Assembly (NCBI GenBank): GCA_947631805.1
Contig: CANRNA010000020.1
Span: forward strand, 1 to 14,873
Length of the DNA: 14,873 nt
Origin: an uncultured Oscillospiraceae bacterium
GTDB lineage: Bacteria > Bacillota > Clostridia > Oscillospirales > Oscillospiraceae
Direction: 5' to 3'
The notes under the pieces were generated by a model. It saw only the letters and a program-made list of their open reading frames with translations, was not told the origin of the DNA and made no database searches. The position numbers and the translations under genes are program-made. Position 1 is the stretch's first letter; every line of letters starts with the position of its first letter. This document shows, in pieces, positions 1 to 7,049 of the stretch.

Positions 1-970
1 GGCCGAACTCGGCGGCCTGCTCGGGCTGCTCGGCGTTGTCGATGACCAGGAACTGGTAGGAGCCGGTGTCCTTGGCCAGGTTGACGCACTCGGGGCTCAG
101 AGCGTACTCGATCCACAGCTTGGCGGCGTTGGGATGGGCAGCGCCCTTGAAGATGGCGGTAGCGCCGATCTCGAAGGAGGTGCCGCTGGAGGGGATGATC
201 AGCTCCACGTTGTCATAGCCGTTGTCGATGATCTGGGTGATGCCGTCATGCAGGAAGCCGATGCCGATGACGCACTCGCCCGTGCCGATGTTCTTGGACG
301 GGCCGGAGCCGGACTTGGTGTAGACCTCGATGTTCTTGTCCAAGTCCACCAGGTACTGGATGCCCTCGTCGTGGCCGTACTTCTGGATCATGGTGTTGAT
401 GACCAGCTTGGCGGTGCCGGCGGTGTTGTAGTTGGACATCCAAATGAGGCCTTCATACTGGGGGTCGGTCAGGTCGGCCCAGTCCTCGGGGACGGGCAGC
501 TCCATGCGCTCCAGCTCATCCTTGTTGACCATGATGCCCAGGATGCCCTTGTAGATGCCGTACCACATGCCCTCGGCGTGCTTGTACTGGTCGCCGGTCA
601 GGTGGCTGGCGTTGACAGCCTCATAGGGCTCCAGCAGCCCCTCGGCCGCCACCACGTTGTAGGGGTCGGTGGTGCCGCCGAACCAGACATCGGCGGAAGG
701 ATTGCCGTTCTCCTCCTCTATCTTCGCCTGCACCTCGCCGGTGGACAGACGCTGATAGGAGACCTCGATGCCGAACAGTTCCGCGAAGTGGTCGGCCGCG
801 GCGGCCAGATAGGGCTCCTCGCAGGAGCCGTAGACCACCAGCTCGCCCTCTTCCTGGGCGGCGGCGACCAGCGCCTCGTCAAAGGCGGTCTCCTCGCCGT
901 CAGCCAGCGCGGGGATGGCCAGGGCGAAAACCATGATCAGCGCCAGGACCATTGCCAGATACTTTTTCAT
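1..970 (-). CDS. ABC transporter substrate-binding protein, FbpA/AfuA-like (partial, C-terminus outside window)
   Basis: This is the N-terminal 323 codons of a secreted solute-binding protein that would deliver a ligand to an ABC importer; the 3' end lies beyond the left edge. Residues 1-24 form a signal peptide (KK, a long hydrophobic core, then ALA before DG) with no lipobox cysteine. The mature part starts with a strand (ELVVYGS, about 43-49), followed by ADVWFGGTTDPY (93-104), a GLLEPY motif (111-116), GIMVNK (145-150) and a GECVIGIGF strand (231-239). This order is typical of iron/polyamine-type binding proteins (SBP_bac_6/8 group). The start at 970 has an AAGGAGG ribosome binding site at 980-986. 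The tyrosine pair that binds iron in FbpA was not identified, so the ligand (ferric iron, phosphonate, polyamine or other) is open. Permease and ATPase genes probably lie further left. The family is clear; the substrate is not. Confidence 0.9.
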   Translation of the reverse strand, partial: MKKYLAMVLALIMVFALAIPALADGEETAFDEALVAAAQEEGELVVYGSCEEPYLAAAADHFAELFGIEVSYQRLSTGEVQAKIEEENGNPSADVWFGGTTDPYNVVAAEGLLEPYEAVNASHLTGDQYKHAEGMWYGIYKGILGIMVNKDELERMELPVPEDWADLTDPQYEGLIWMSNYNTAGTAKLVINTMIQKYGHDEGIQYLVDLDKNIEVYTKSGSGPSKNIGTGECVIGIGFLHDGITQIIDNGYDNVELIIPSSGTSFEIGATAIFKGAAHPNAAKLWIEYALSPECVNLAKDTGSYQFLVIDNAEQPEQAAEFG

Positions 971-1036
971 ATAGATCTGCCTCCTTATGTAGATGGATAC
1001 GACAGGCTTTTTGACCAGCTCTGTCATTTCCTGCTT

Positions 1037-1065
1037 ATTATAGTTCTCCGCCTGAGGAATGTCAA
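1037..1065 (-). promoter_or_regulatory. Sigma-A-type promoter of the solute-binding protein gene
   Basis: On the minus strand, TTGACA (1060-1065), a 17-nt spacer and TATAAT (1037-1042) match the housekeeping consensus exactly. Transcription would start near 1030, giving a leader of about 60 nt before the ATG at 970. Such a strong promoter fits an abundantly expressed binding protein. Confidence 0.85.
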
Positions 1066-1147
1066 TATCCCACAAAAACGAATCGACCTTTTTTTGCCCC
1101 TTTATCAATACTACCTAACATATCTCCGACAGCACTCGGAAAACCGG

Positions 1148-1175
1148 CCGGAAAAATTTTTTCCGATTTTTCCGG
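1148..1175. repeat. Inverted repeat, possible operator
   Basis: The arms CCGGAAAAAT (1148-1157) and ATTTTTCCGG (1166-1175) are perfect 10-bp complements separated by 8 nt. They sit between the two divergent promoters, 18 nt upstream of the plus-strand -35 box. The location suits a regulator binding site acting on one or both genes. It could instead be a weak bidirectional terminator, since T-rich sequence follows the plus-strand arm. The regulator, if any, is unknown. Confidence 0.4.
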
Positions 1176-1193
1176 ATTTTGCCCCAAAAGAGG

Positions 1194-1222
1194 GAGACAA
1201 GCGGCAAAAGGTGTGTTATAAT
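1194..1222 (+). promoter_or_regulatory. Promoter of the SLH-domain protein gene
   Basis: A -10 box TATAAT (1217-1222) carries the extended-10 TG at 1214-1215. GAGACA (1194-1199) lies 17 nt upstream and matches four of six consensus -35 bases. Transcription would start near 1229, giving a leader of about 75 nt. Confidence 0.7.
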
Positions 1223-1260
1223 GATTACAAAATATTAAAAGTATTACAGTTTACCCCCTC

Positions 1261-1277
1261 CCGGCCCGCCGGGCCGG
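1261..1277 (+). other. GC-rich leader hairpin before the SLH gene
   Basis: CCGGCCC (1261-1267) and GGGCCGG (1271-1277) form a perfect 7-bp stem with a GCC loop. It ends 11 nt before the ribosome binding site of the SLH gene and has no U tract after it, so it is not a terminator. It could protect the mRNA 5' end or tune translation. Confidence 0.4.
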
Positions 1278-1288
1278 AGACAAGCGTG

Positions 1289-1295
1289 AAGGAGG
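1289..1295 (+). promoter_or_regulatory. Ribosome binding site fixing a GTG start at 1304
   Basis: AAGGAGG lies 8 nt before the GTG at 1304, which opens directly into a signal peptide. This sets the start of the SLH gene and excludes the much longer upstream extension of the same frame. Confidence 0.85.
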
Positions 1296-1303
1296 TCTAT
1301 CCC

Positions 1304-2581
1304 GTGTACAGAAGGTGGATATGTACGGTACTGGCCGCGCTGATGCTGTTCAGCCTGGGCCAGAGCGCCTTTGCCGCCGAGGGCATGGAGGCCCCGCCCG
1401 CGGCGGAGCAGGCGGACCCGGCCCCCGTGGGCGAGGAGGCCCCGCCCGAGAGCGAGCCTGTCCTCCCGGAGGAGCCCGCCGAAGAGCCCTCCCCCGCCGA
1501 GGAGACTGAGGAGACTGAGGAGCCCGAGGCGGCCGAGGAGCCCGCGCCCACGGAGAGCGAGGAGCCCGTGACCGTGGAGGAGGCCGAGCCCGCCGACGAC
1601 GAGCCCCAGACTGTAGCGGCGGGCGCCCCCCTGCCCACGGAGCAGGAGGCGTACCAGCGGATGATAGCCCTCCGGGAGAAATATCCGGACGGGTCCCTTT
1701 GGGACGGCAACTCCTATTACATGGACAGAAACGGCTACGCCGAGTACGGCTGCTTCGGCTTTGCGATCATGCTCCAGGAGGCGGCCTTTGTGGGCAGGAC
1801 CCAGTTCAAGGTCAGAAGACCGCCCATCACCATCGACGACATCTATGTGGGCGACGTGCTGTCCTACGGCATCAGCAACGGTCAGGGCGGCCACTCCGTC
1901 ATCGTCCTGGAGCGGCACGACGACTATGTTGTCCTGGCGGAGGGCAACTGGGACCGGTCCGCCAACTGGGGCCGCACCATGTCCGCCGAGGAGATAAAGA
2001 ACGTCCAGTACTGCTACACCTATTATATCGACGACTCCTTCGACCCCCGGCCCCCCAAGCTCCAATTCACCGACGTGCCCGAGGGGAGCTGGTATAGGGA
2101 CGTTATCAAGTCTGCCTTTGAGCAGGGCATCGTCAAGGGCGTCAGCGATACCGAATTTGACCCCGACGGCGTCACCACCAGAGGCCAGGCCGTGACCATG
2201 CTGTACCGGGCCATGGGCTCTCCCGGAGGCACCCCCGTGTTCTCCGACACCTCCGGCGAGGTGGCCGTGGCAGCTGGATGGGCGGCGGGCGAGGGCGTGA
2301 CCACCGGGGCCACTCCCACCACCTTCGAGCCCAACGCCCGCATCAGCCGCCAGCAGCTCGTGACCATGCTCTACCGGCTGGCGGGAAGCCCCGACGTCGC
2401 CAAGGCCTCCTCCCTGGACCAGTTCACAGACGCCGGGAAGGTGCAGGATTACGCCAGAGACGCGGTGTGCTGGGCCATTGGAAAAGGCCTTCTCACCGGC
2501 AACGGGGACGGAACGCTCCGGCCGGAGGGCAGCGCCACCAGAGCGGAGGTATGCGCCCTCATCACGCGCTACATAGGATAG
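1304..2581 (+). CDS. Secreted cysteine-peptidase/amidase-like protein with three SLH repeats
   Basis: The 425-residue protein has four parts. Residues 1-24 are a signal peptide (FAA before EG). Residues about 25-105 are a Glu/Pro/Ala-rich, strongly acidic low-complexity linker. Residues about 108-245 look like a papain-fold (NlpC/P60 or CHAP-type) domain, with candidate nucleophile Cys150 in EYGCFGFA, His197 in GQGGHSVIVL and a third polar residue in AEGNW (213-216). Residues about 254-305, 312-362 and 373-425 are SLH repeats, each with an FTD/FSD start and a TRGQAVTMLYR-like end. SLH triplets bind secondary cell-wall polymer, so the protein is probably attached to the cell wall, where the catalytic domain could cut peptidoglycan or another amide substrate. 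It is transcribed alone, divergent from the solute-binding protein and convergent with the Opp locus. The SLH and signal assignments are firm; the catalytic assignment is moderate. Confidence 0.88.
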   Translation: MYRRWICTVLAALMLFSLGQSAFAAEGMEAPPAAEQADPAPVGEEAPPESEPVLPEEPAEEPSPAEETEETEEPEAAEEPAPTESEEPVTVEEAEPADDEPQTVAAGAPLPTEQEAYQRMIALREKYPDGSLWDGNSYYMDRNGYAEYGCFGFAIMLQEAAFVGRTQFKVRRPPITIDDIYVGDVLSYGISNGQGGHSVIVLERHDDYVVLAEGNWDRSANWGRTMSAEEIKNVQYCYTYYIDDSFDPRPPKLQFTDVPEGSWYRDVIKSAFEQGIVKGVSDTEFDPDGVTTRGQAVTMLYRAMGSPGGTPVFSDTSGEVAVAAGWAAGEGVTTGATPTTFEPNARISRQQLVTMLYRLAGSPDVAKASSLDQFTDAGKVQDYARDAVCWAIGKGLLTGNGDGTLRPEGSATRAEVCALITRYIG

Positions 2582-2646
2582 CGGGGCGGGCTGTTTTCCG
2601 TCATACTGTGTGAAACATCCTCCGCCCGAATCCTCAAACATAAACG

Positions 2647-2677
2647 GACCCGCCCGTGCAGCTCGCACGGGCGGGTC
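2647..2677. terminator. Hairpin between convergent genes, probable bidirectional terminator
   Basis: GACCCGCCCGTGC (2647-2659) and its exact complement (2665-2677) form a 13-bp stem with a 5-nt loop. It lies 65 nt after the SLH gene stop and 11 nt after the stop of the opposing membrane-protein gene. Only weak T-rich sequence follows on either strand, so termination may be imperfect, but the placement is typical of a shared terminator. Confidence 0.7.
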
Positions 2678-2688
2678 GATCTATGCGT

Positions 2689-3921
2689 TTATTGCTCTGT
2701 GCACCGGGCGGTGTATGCCCCGTCCTCCCCGTCGTACAGGCCGTAGAGCTTCAGCGCCGGGTCGCTGTAGAGCACCTGCCGGTCCTGGCAGCGGACGTAT
2801 TCCACCCCCGCCGCGGGCAGTGCCTCCAGCGCCCCCTCGTCCAGTGCCTCGGCCACGTATACAGGCCGGAGAGCCAGCAATGTCTGGGCGCAGCTCAGGG
2901 TCCGGGAGTAGCCCACCAGATCGCTGGCCGCGCTCCGGGCCAGGCCGTCCACCGCATCCACGAAGGCCGTGCGCACCTGGCCGTCCGCCATAGTATAGTA
3001 GTGCCCCTCGTCCATGCTGTTGGCCGGGTAATCCCGCAGGTACACGATGCTGATCGGGCCGCTGTACTCCATGGCCGCCGCCTGGACGGACAGGCCCTGG
3101 GAGTTGTCGTAGATATTCAGCCCGAAGGTCCCCTCCCCGCTCAGGTCCCGGATAAAGCCGTCGTAGCTGGAGAGCGCCCCTCTTGTAAAGCCCCCATCCG
3201 TCAGGACGTCGGCCAGATAGTCGGCGATAAAGGCGTTTTTCATCCAGAAAAAGTCAACAAAGGTCTCTATCTCCTGCTCCTGGGCGAAGGCCATGTACGC
3301 CTCGGACACCTTCAGCCGCACCCGGCTGTCCTCCATCAGCTCCAGCTCTATCGCCTCCCCGTCCCGGGCAAAGGCGGCGCACTGGGCATAGTAGGACCGG
3401 AGCGATTCGTTTTGCAAGGGGTCAAAGTCGGCGGTCTGGCTGTCGTCGTCGCAGTGGAAGATGCCGCCGTACTGCTCGTACACCGGCCCCAGATACAGCG
3501 ACCGGTCCCCGGAGGCCGTCGCCGTGGCCAGGGCGTCATAGAGCGCCGGGTCCAGGGCCACCGTCTCGTTGGGATGCCGGTTCAGGTACCACAGATTGTT
3601 CACGCCCTGAAAGGCCTCGTCGGCGCTGAACAGCCGATAGGCGTTCACCGCCGCGTCGGAGTAGAGCCGGGCCAGGGCCTTTTTCTCCGCCGCCGCGCTC
3701 ATCTCCCCCGCCCCCAGGTCGTAGTAGAGTATGAACTCCTGGGCGCAGCTGGCGTCGCCTGTGGCGCTGGCCTCGACGGCCTGCCAGCCGCTGCGGCCTG
3801 CCAGCCAGCCCGTCAGGGCATAGGCCAGCGCGGCCACCCCCAGCACCAGCAGGCAAATGGCCGCGACGGTCCTCCGCCCGGTATGGGCGGAGGACAGCTC
3901 GATCTTTTCCACCGGAGGCAT
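2689..3921 (-). CDS. Membrane-anchored protein of unknown function, possible degenerate ApbE-like ectodomain
   Basis: The 410-residue protein has a short N-terminus, one membrane helix (about 18-41) and a large, probably external domain. No family is recognised with confidence. The order of motifs recalls ApbE (FAD:protein FMN transferase): LYLGPVYEQY (142-151) where ApbE has its GPL segment; VDFFWMKNAFIADYLADVL (222-240) and SSYDGF (251-256) where ApbE has D-lgg-iaKGyaaD and a GG segment; and a DGQVRTAFVDAVDG stretch (313-326) where ApbE has its H-I-DP motif. The catalytic His and the DalaT motif are missing, so it is unlikely to transfer FMN. It is the last gene of the opp run, 40 nt after oppF, which suggests an accessory role in the transporter. 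ATG 3921 was chosen; an in-frame TTG at 3960 would add 13 residues, and neither has a strong ribosome binding site. The gene is certain; the fold is tentative. Confidence 0.8.
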   Translation of the reverse strand: MPPVEKIELSSAHTGRRTVAAICLLVLGVAALAYALTGWLAGRSGWQAVEASATGDASCAQEFILYYDLGAGEMSAAAEKKALARLYSDAAVNAYRLFSADEAFQGVNNLWYLNRHPNETVALDPALYDALATATASGDRSLYLGPVYEQYGGIFHCDDDSQTADFDPLQNESLRSYYAQCAAFARDGEAIELELMEDSRVRLKVSEAYMAFAQEQEIETFVDFFWMKNAFIADYLADVLTDGGFTRGALSSYDGFIRDLSGEGTFGLNIYDNSQGLSVQAAAMEYSGPISIVYLRDYPANSMDEGHYYTMADGQVRTAFVDAVDGLARSAASDLVGYSRTLSCAQTLLALRPVYVAEALDEGALEALPAAGVEYVRCQDRQVLYSDPALKLYGLYDGEDGAYTARCTEQ

Positions 3922-3961
3922 GTATGGCGTCCGGCTGCGTTGTCTTGCCGTGCGGCCCAAG

Positions 3962-5272
3962 TCAGAGCACCGTCCGCAGCAGGAGCAGGCCGAAGAGGAT
4001 GAGCACGGCGGCGATAACCGCCAGCCCTATCTCCGCGCCCTTCTTGCACGCCTTGTAGTTGCGCAGGTGCTTATGCCGCTTGAACAGCCACGCGGCGATG
4101 AAGCCGGGGATGGGCAGCAGGAAGCTCAGCAGCGTGTACCAGATGCTCCCCGTGTCGTGGACGGGGGCCTTCAAAAATTCCGCCTCGGCCGCGGCCTCCG
4201 CCGCGTCGATGGCCGCCGCCTGCTGCTCCTGGGCCGTGCCGGGGTCGGCGATGGTGATGGGCTTTAAGGGCACGCCCCTCTCCCGGATGGCCTTATACTC
4301 CTCTATCTCCTTCTTGTTGCCGTACACCCAGTGGTCGTGGCCGATGCACTGGAATTCCGGCTTATCCTCGCTGTAATCGTGCTGGGAGGGGTCGTAGACA
4401 TACTGGACCTTGTTCTTCTCCAGCTTGGGGTCGGGGATGGGGATAGCGGAGATCAGCGAGTGGGTGTAGGGATGCAGGGGGAAGTCGAACAGCTCCTCCG
4501 CGTCCGCCACCTCCACAATACGCCCCTTATAGATGACGCCGATGCGGTCGGAGATGAACCGGACCACGCTCAGGTCGTGGGCGATGAACAGATAGGTGAC
4601 GTCGTCCTCCCGCTGGAATTTCTTCATCAGGTTCAGCACCTGGGCGCGGATGGACACGTCCAGCGCGGAGATGGGCTCGTCGGCCACCACCAGCTCCGGC
4701 TCCATGACCATGGCCCGGGCGATGCCGATGCGCTGGCGCTGGCCGCCGGAGAACTCATGGGGGTACCGGGTCAGGTGCTCGGGCAGCAGGCCCACTTCTT
4801 TTATTATATTCTCCACCTTGCGGACGCGGTCCGCCTCGTTCTCGAACAGGCCGAAGTTATAAAGGCCCTCGGAGATGATGTAGTCCACCGTGGCCCGCTC
4901 GTTCAAACTCGCGGCAGGGTCCTGGAAGACCATCTGCACGTTTCGGATGACCTCCCGGTCCAGGGCATGGGGTATCTTTCCCGAGATGCGCACGCCCTTA
5001 TAGTCTATCTCGCCGGCCGCCAGGGGGTTGACCCGGATGACGGCCCGGCCGATGGTGGTCTTGCCGGAGCCGGACTCGCCCACCAGGGAGAAAGTCTCCC
5101 CCTTGTAGATGTCGAAGGACGCGTTTTGCACGGCCCGGACGGCGTTGTCGCCCTTGCCGAAGGTGATGTCTATGTTTTTCAGGGAGAGCAGTATCTCCCG
5201 GCCGTTGTCGGCGATGGGCCCATGCTCCGGGAACAGGGAGCGGCCCTCTTTTTTACCTTTCGTTCTAGCCAT
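3962..5272 (-). CDS. oppF: Oligopeptide ABC transporter ATP-binding protein OppF with C-terminal membrane extension
   Basis: One of two ATPases that would power peptide import at the inner face of the membrane. The ATPase core shows Walker A GESGSGKTT (65-73), the Q-loop at Gln117 in FQDP, signature SGGQRQRIGIARA (175-187), Walker B LVVADEP (194-200) followed by the D-loop SALD, and the switch His232. The OppD/DppF-type C-terminal segment starts with PLHPYTHSLISAIP (265-278). The protein is 436 residues, against roughly 310-340 for typical OppF. From about 280 on it carries extra sequence: a charged stretch, an Ala/Glu-rich segment (350-366), a predicted membrane helix (376-396), a basic KRHKHLRNYKACKK loop (398-411) and a second helix (414-435). 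It starts 13 nt after oppD, with a GGGAGG-like site. All ATPase motifs are intact. Confidence 0.93.
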   Translation of the reverse strand: MARTKGKKEGRSLFPEHGPIADNGREILLSLKNIDITFGKGDNAVRAVQNASFDIYKGETFSLVGESGSGKTTIGRAVIRVNPLAAGEIDYKGVRISGKIPHALDREVIRNVQMVFQDPAASLNERATVDYIISEGLYNFGLFENEADRVRKVENIIKEVGLLPEHLTRYPHEFSGGQRQRIGIARAMVMEPELVVADEPISALDVSIRAQVLNLMKKFQREDDVTYLFIAHDLSVVRFISDRIGVIYKGRIVEVADAEELFDFPLHPYTHSLISAIPIPDPKLEKNKVQYVYDPSQHDYSEDKPEFQCIGHDHWVYGNKKEIEEYKAIRERGVPLKPITIADPGTAQEQQAAAIDAAEAAAEAEFLKAPVHDTGSIWYTLLSFLLPIPGFIAAWLFKRHKHLRNYKACKKGAEIGLAVIAAVLILFGLLLLRTVL

Positions 5273-5285
5273 GTCTCCCCCTCCC

Positions 5286-7037
5286 TCAAATGTTGAACGC
5301 GCTCATGAGCTTGCCGTGGATGTCCCGGATGCCCTCGGGCTTTTCCACCTTCGGGGAACGGGGGTCCAAAAGCCAGGTCTTGGCATAGTGAGTGTCGGTG
5401 ACTTTGAACATAGGCGGCTCCATGAGGGTGTCGATCTTCATGCAGTAGGGGTTGCGGGGGGCGAAGGCGTCGCCCACGATGGCGTTGTATAGAGACGGGG
5501 GCGTGCCGGTGATGGAGTAGAGCGTGGTATTGCGCTCGGCAAGCTGGGGCAGGCTGGACAGCAGCGCCCAGGTGTAGGGATGGCGGGGGTCATAGAAGAC
5601 CTCCTCCACCGTGCCCAGCTCCACGATCTGCCCGGCGTACAGCACGGCCACCCGGTCGGCGATGTTGGCCACCACGCCCAGGTCGTGGGTGATGAACACC
5701 GTGGTGAAGCCGAATTCCTTCTGCAGGTCCTTGATGAGCTTCAGTATCTGGGCCTGGATGGTCACGTCCAGCGCCGTGGTGGGCTCGTCGCATATCAGTA
5801 TCTTCGGCTGGCAGGACAGGGCGATGGCGATGACGATACGCTGGCGCATGCCGCCGGAGTACTGGAAGGGATAGTCGTCGAAACGGGCCTCCGCGTGGGG
5901 GATGCCCACCTTGTGCATCAGCTCCAGGGCCCGGGAACGGGCCTCCACCTCGGAGCAGCCCTGGTGCTTGATGATGACGGAGGTGATCTGCTTGCCGATG
6001 GTGATGATGGGGTTCAGGCTGGTCATGGGGTCCTGGAACACCGTGGCGATACGGCGGCCGCGGACCTGGGTCCAGTCCTTGGAATACTTCATGTTGGCCA
6101 GGTTCAGGATGCAGGTGCCGTGGAGCTGGTCGGCGGTCTCGTCCAGGTACTTGACCCGGAACACCACCGTGTCGAACACGGCGTTGCGCTGGTCCTCGTT
6201 GTCCAGGTCCACGCCCATCTGCATGGCCTTCTTCAGGGCCGCCAGCAGCTGGCGGGTGAGCTTGATGCGCTTGAAGAGCGGATACCGGCCCACGCTGAGG
6301 CGTATCTCCTTGCTCAGTATCTCGTTGCGCTTTTTCACCGCCTCGGATATCTGGCCGGAAATCTCCTTGTCATACTGGGCCTTGAGGGCGCTCATCTCTT
6401 TATTATAGTGCTCGTTGAAGGCGGTGTCCGCCGCGGCCTCGGCCTTGCGGCGCTTGCTCTCGGCCTCCTCCTTCCCCTCCAGGGCCTTGATCTGGCTGTC
6501 GAACTCCTTCAGCTTGACGTCGGCGGCGCGGATACGGTCCTTTTCCTTCTTGGGGTCGTAGGTCTGCTTCTCGTTGAAGAGGTTGGTCCTTCTGAACCGC
6601 AGGTCCTGGAGTTCCTTCTCGATGGCCTCCTTCTCCTCCCCGGAGAGGGTGCTGCGGCGCTTTTTCTCGCTCTCCAGCTCCACGATCTTCTTATAGGTCT
6701 CCGCCCCCAGCTCCAGCTTGGACATCTCGTTGAGCTGGGTAAGGGCCTTCTTCATCTGCTGCCGGGCGTCGGAGGTGAGCTTCACGTAGGTCTCCGCCAG
6801 CTCCGCGTCGTCGAAGATGATCTTGCCCTGGTCCACAAAGCCGTTGGAGTCGGTCATACCGGCAAAGGTCTTCGTCAGCACGCTCTTGCCCGAGCCGGAC
6901 TCGCCCACGATGGCGATGGACTCGTGCTCATAGATATCCAGGCTCACGTCCCGGATGGCCGTCAGGATACGGCCGCGGACGCGGAACTTCACCGTCAGGT
7001 TCTGGATGGACAGCAATACTTTTTTCTTTTCTTCCAT
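5286..7037 (-). CDS. oppD: Oligopeptide ABC transporter ATP-binding protein OppD with large helical insertion
   Basis: The partner ATPase of OppF. Motifs seen are Walker A GESGSGKS (45-52), the Q-loop Gln335 in VFQDPMTSLNP, signature SGGMRQR (394-400), Walker B ILICDEP (413-419), D-loop TALD and switch His451. The C-terminal peptide-transporter segment starts at DPRHPYTWALLSSLP (483-497). At 583 residues it is far longer than the usual 320-350. The surplus is a Lys/Glu/Arg-rich, probably helical or coiled-coil insertion at about 77-306, between GKIIFDD and the GTCILNLANMKYSKDW stretch that resumes the normal fold before the Q-loop. The C-terminal segment GDAFAPRNPYC (522-532) keeps only one cysteine where many OppD proteins have several. 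The start at 7037 has an AAGGAGG site overlapping the oppC stop; 12 nt separate the genes. Confidence 0.93.
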   Translation of the reverse strand: MEEKKKVLLSIQNLTVKFRVRGRILTAIRDVSLDIYEHESIAIVGESGSGKSVLTKTFAGMTDSNGFVDQGKIIFDDAELAETYVKLTSDARQQMKKALTQLNEMSKLELGAETYKKIVELESEKKRRSTLSGEEKEAIEKELQDLRFRRTNLFNEKQTYDPKKEKDRIRAADVKLKEFDSQIKALEGKEEAESKRRKAEAAADTAFNEHYNKEMSALKAQYDKEISGQISEAVKKRNEILSKEIRLSVGRYPLFKRIKLTRQLLAALKKAMQMGVDLDNEDQRNAVFDTVVFRVKYLDETADQLHGTCILNLANMKYSKDWTQVRGRRIATVFQDPMTSLNPIITIGKQITSVIIKHQGCSEVEARSRALELMHKVGIPHAEARFDDYPFQYSGGMRQRIVIAIALSCQPKILICDEPTTALDVTIQAQILKLIKDLQKEFGFTTVFITHDLGVVANIADRVAVLYAGQIVELGTVEEVFYDPRHPYTWALLSSLPQLAERNTTLYSITGTPPSLYNAIVGDAFAPRNPYCMKIDTLMEPPMFKVTDTHYAKTWLLDPRSPKVEKPEGIRDIHGKLMSAFNI

Positions 7038-7049
7038 ACTGCCGCCTCC

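Larger units (their letters stand above)
971..1303. other. Divergent intergenic region (333 bp)
   Basis: No gene is seen here. It separates the minus-strand solute-binding protein from the plus-strand SLH protein and is much more AT-rich than the flanking genes. It holds a promoter for each neighbour, an inverted repeat between them and a GC-rich hairpin near the SLH gene start; these are listed separately. The open frame that crosses it from the left has no coding support. Confidence 0.8.

Noticed and set aside
134..1303. An open frame continuous with the SLH gene that would extend it by 390 codons upstream
   Set aside because: It is antisense to the solute-binding protein gene and crosses an AT-rich promoter region. 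The GTG at 1304 has an excellent ribosome binding site and begins a signal peptide.
1438..1590. Tandem repeat in the SLH gene linker
   Set aside because: The Glu/Pro-rich stretch is low-complexity with irregular short motifs; no fixed repeat unit could be defined.
1244..2668. Long minus-strand open frame opposite the SLH gene
   Set aside because: Its translation is low-complexity Gly/Leu/Arg-rich sequence with no domain, a mirror of GC-rich codons of the real gene.
3922..3960. TTG start at 3960 for the membrane protein gene
   Set aside because: TTG starts are rare and no ribosome binding site precedes it; the ATG at 3921 leaves the membrane helix intact. It cannot be fully excluded because it would start 1 nt after oppF.
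2656..4002. Long plus-strand open frame opposite the membrane protein gene
   Set aside because: It runs through the terminator hairpin and has no recognisable domain; the minus strand encodes a protein with a membrane helix and ordered motifs.
3962..4430. A separate small membrane protein gene after oppF
   Set aside because: The reading frame is continuous from the ATPase core into the two hydrophobic helices, with no stop and no internal ribosome binding site noticed, so it is treated as part of OppF.
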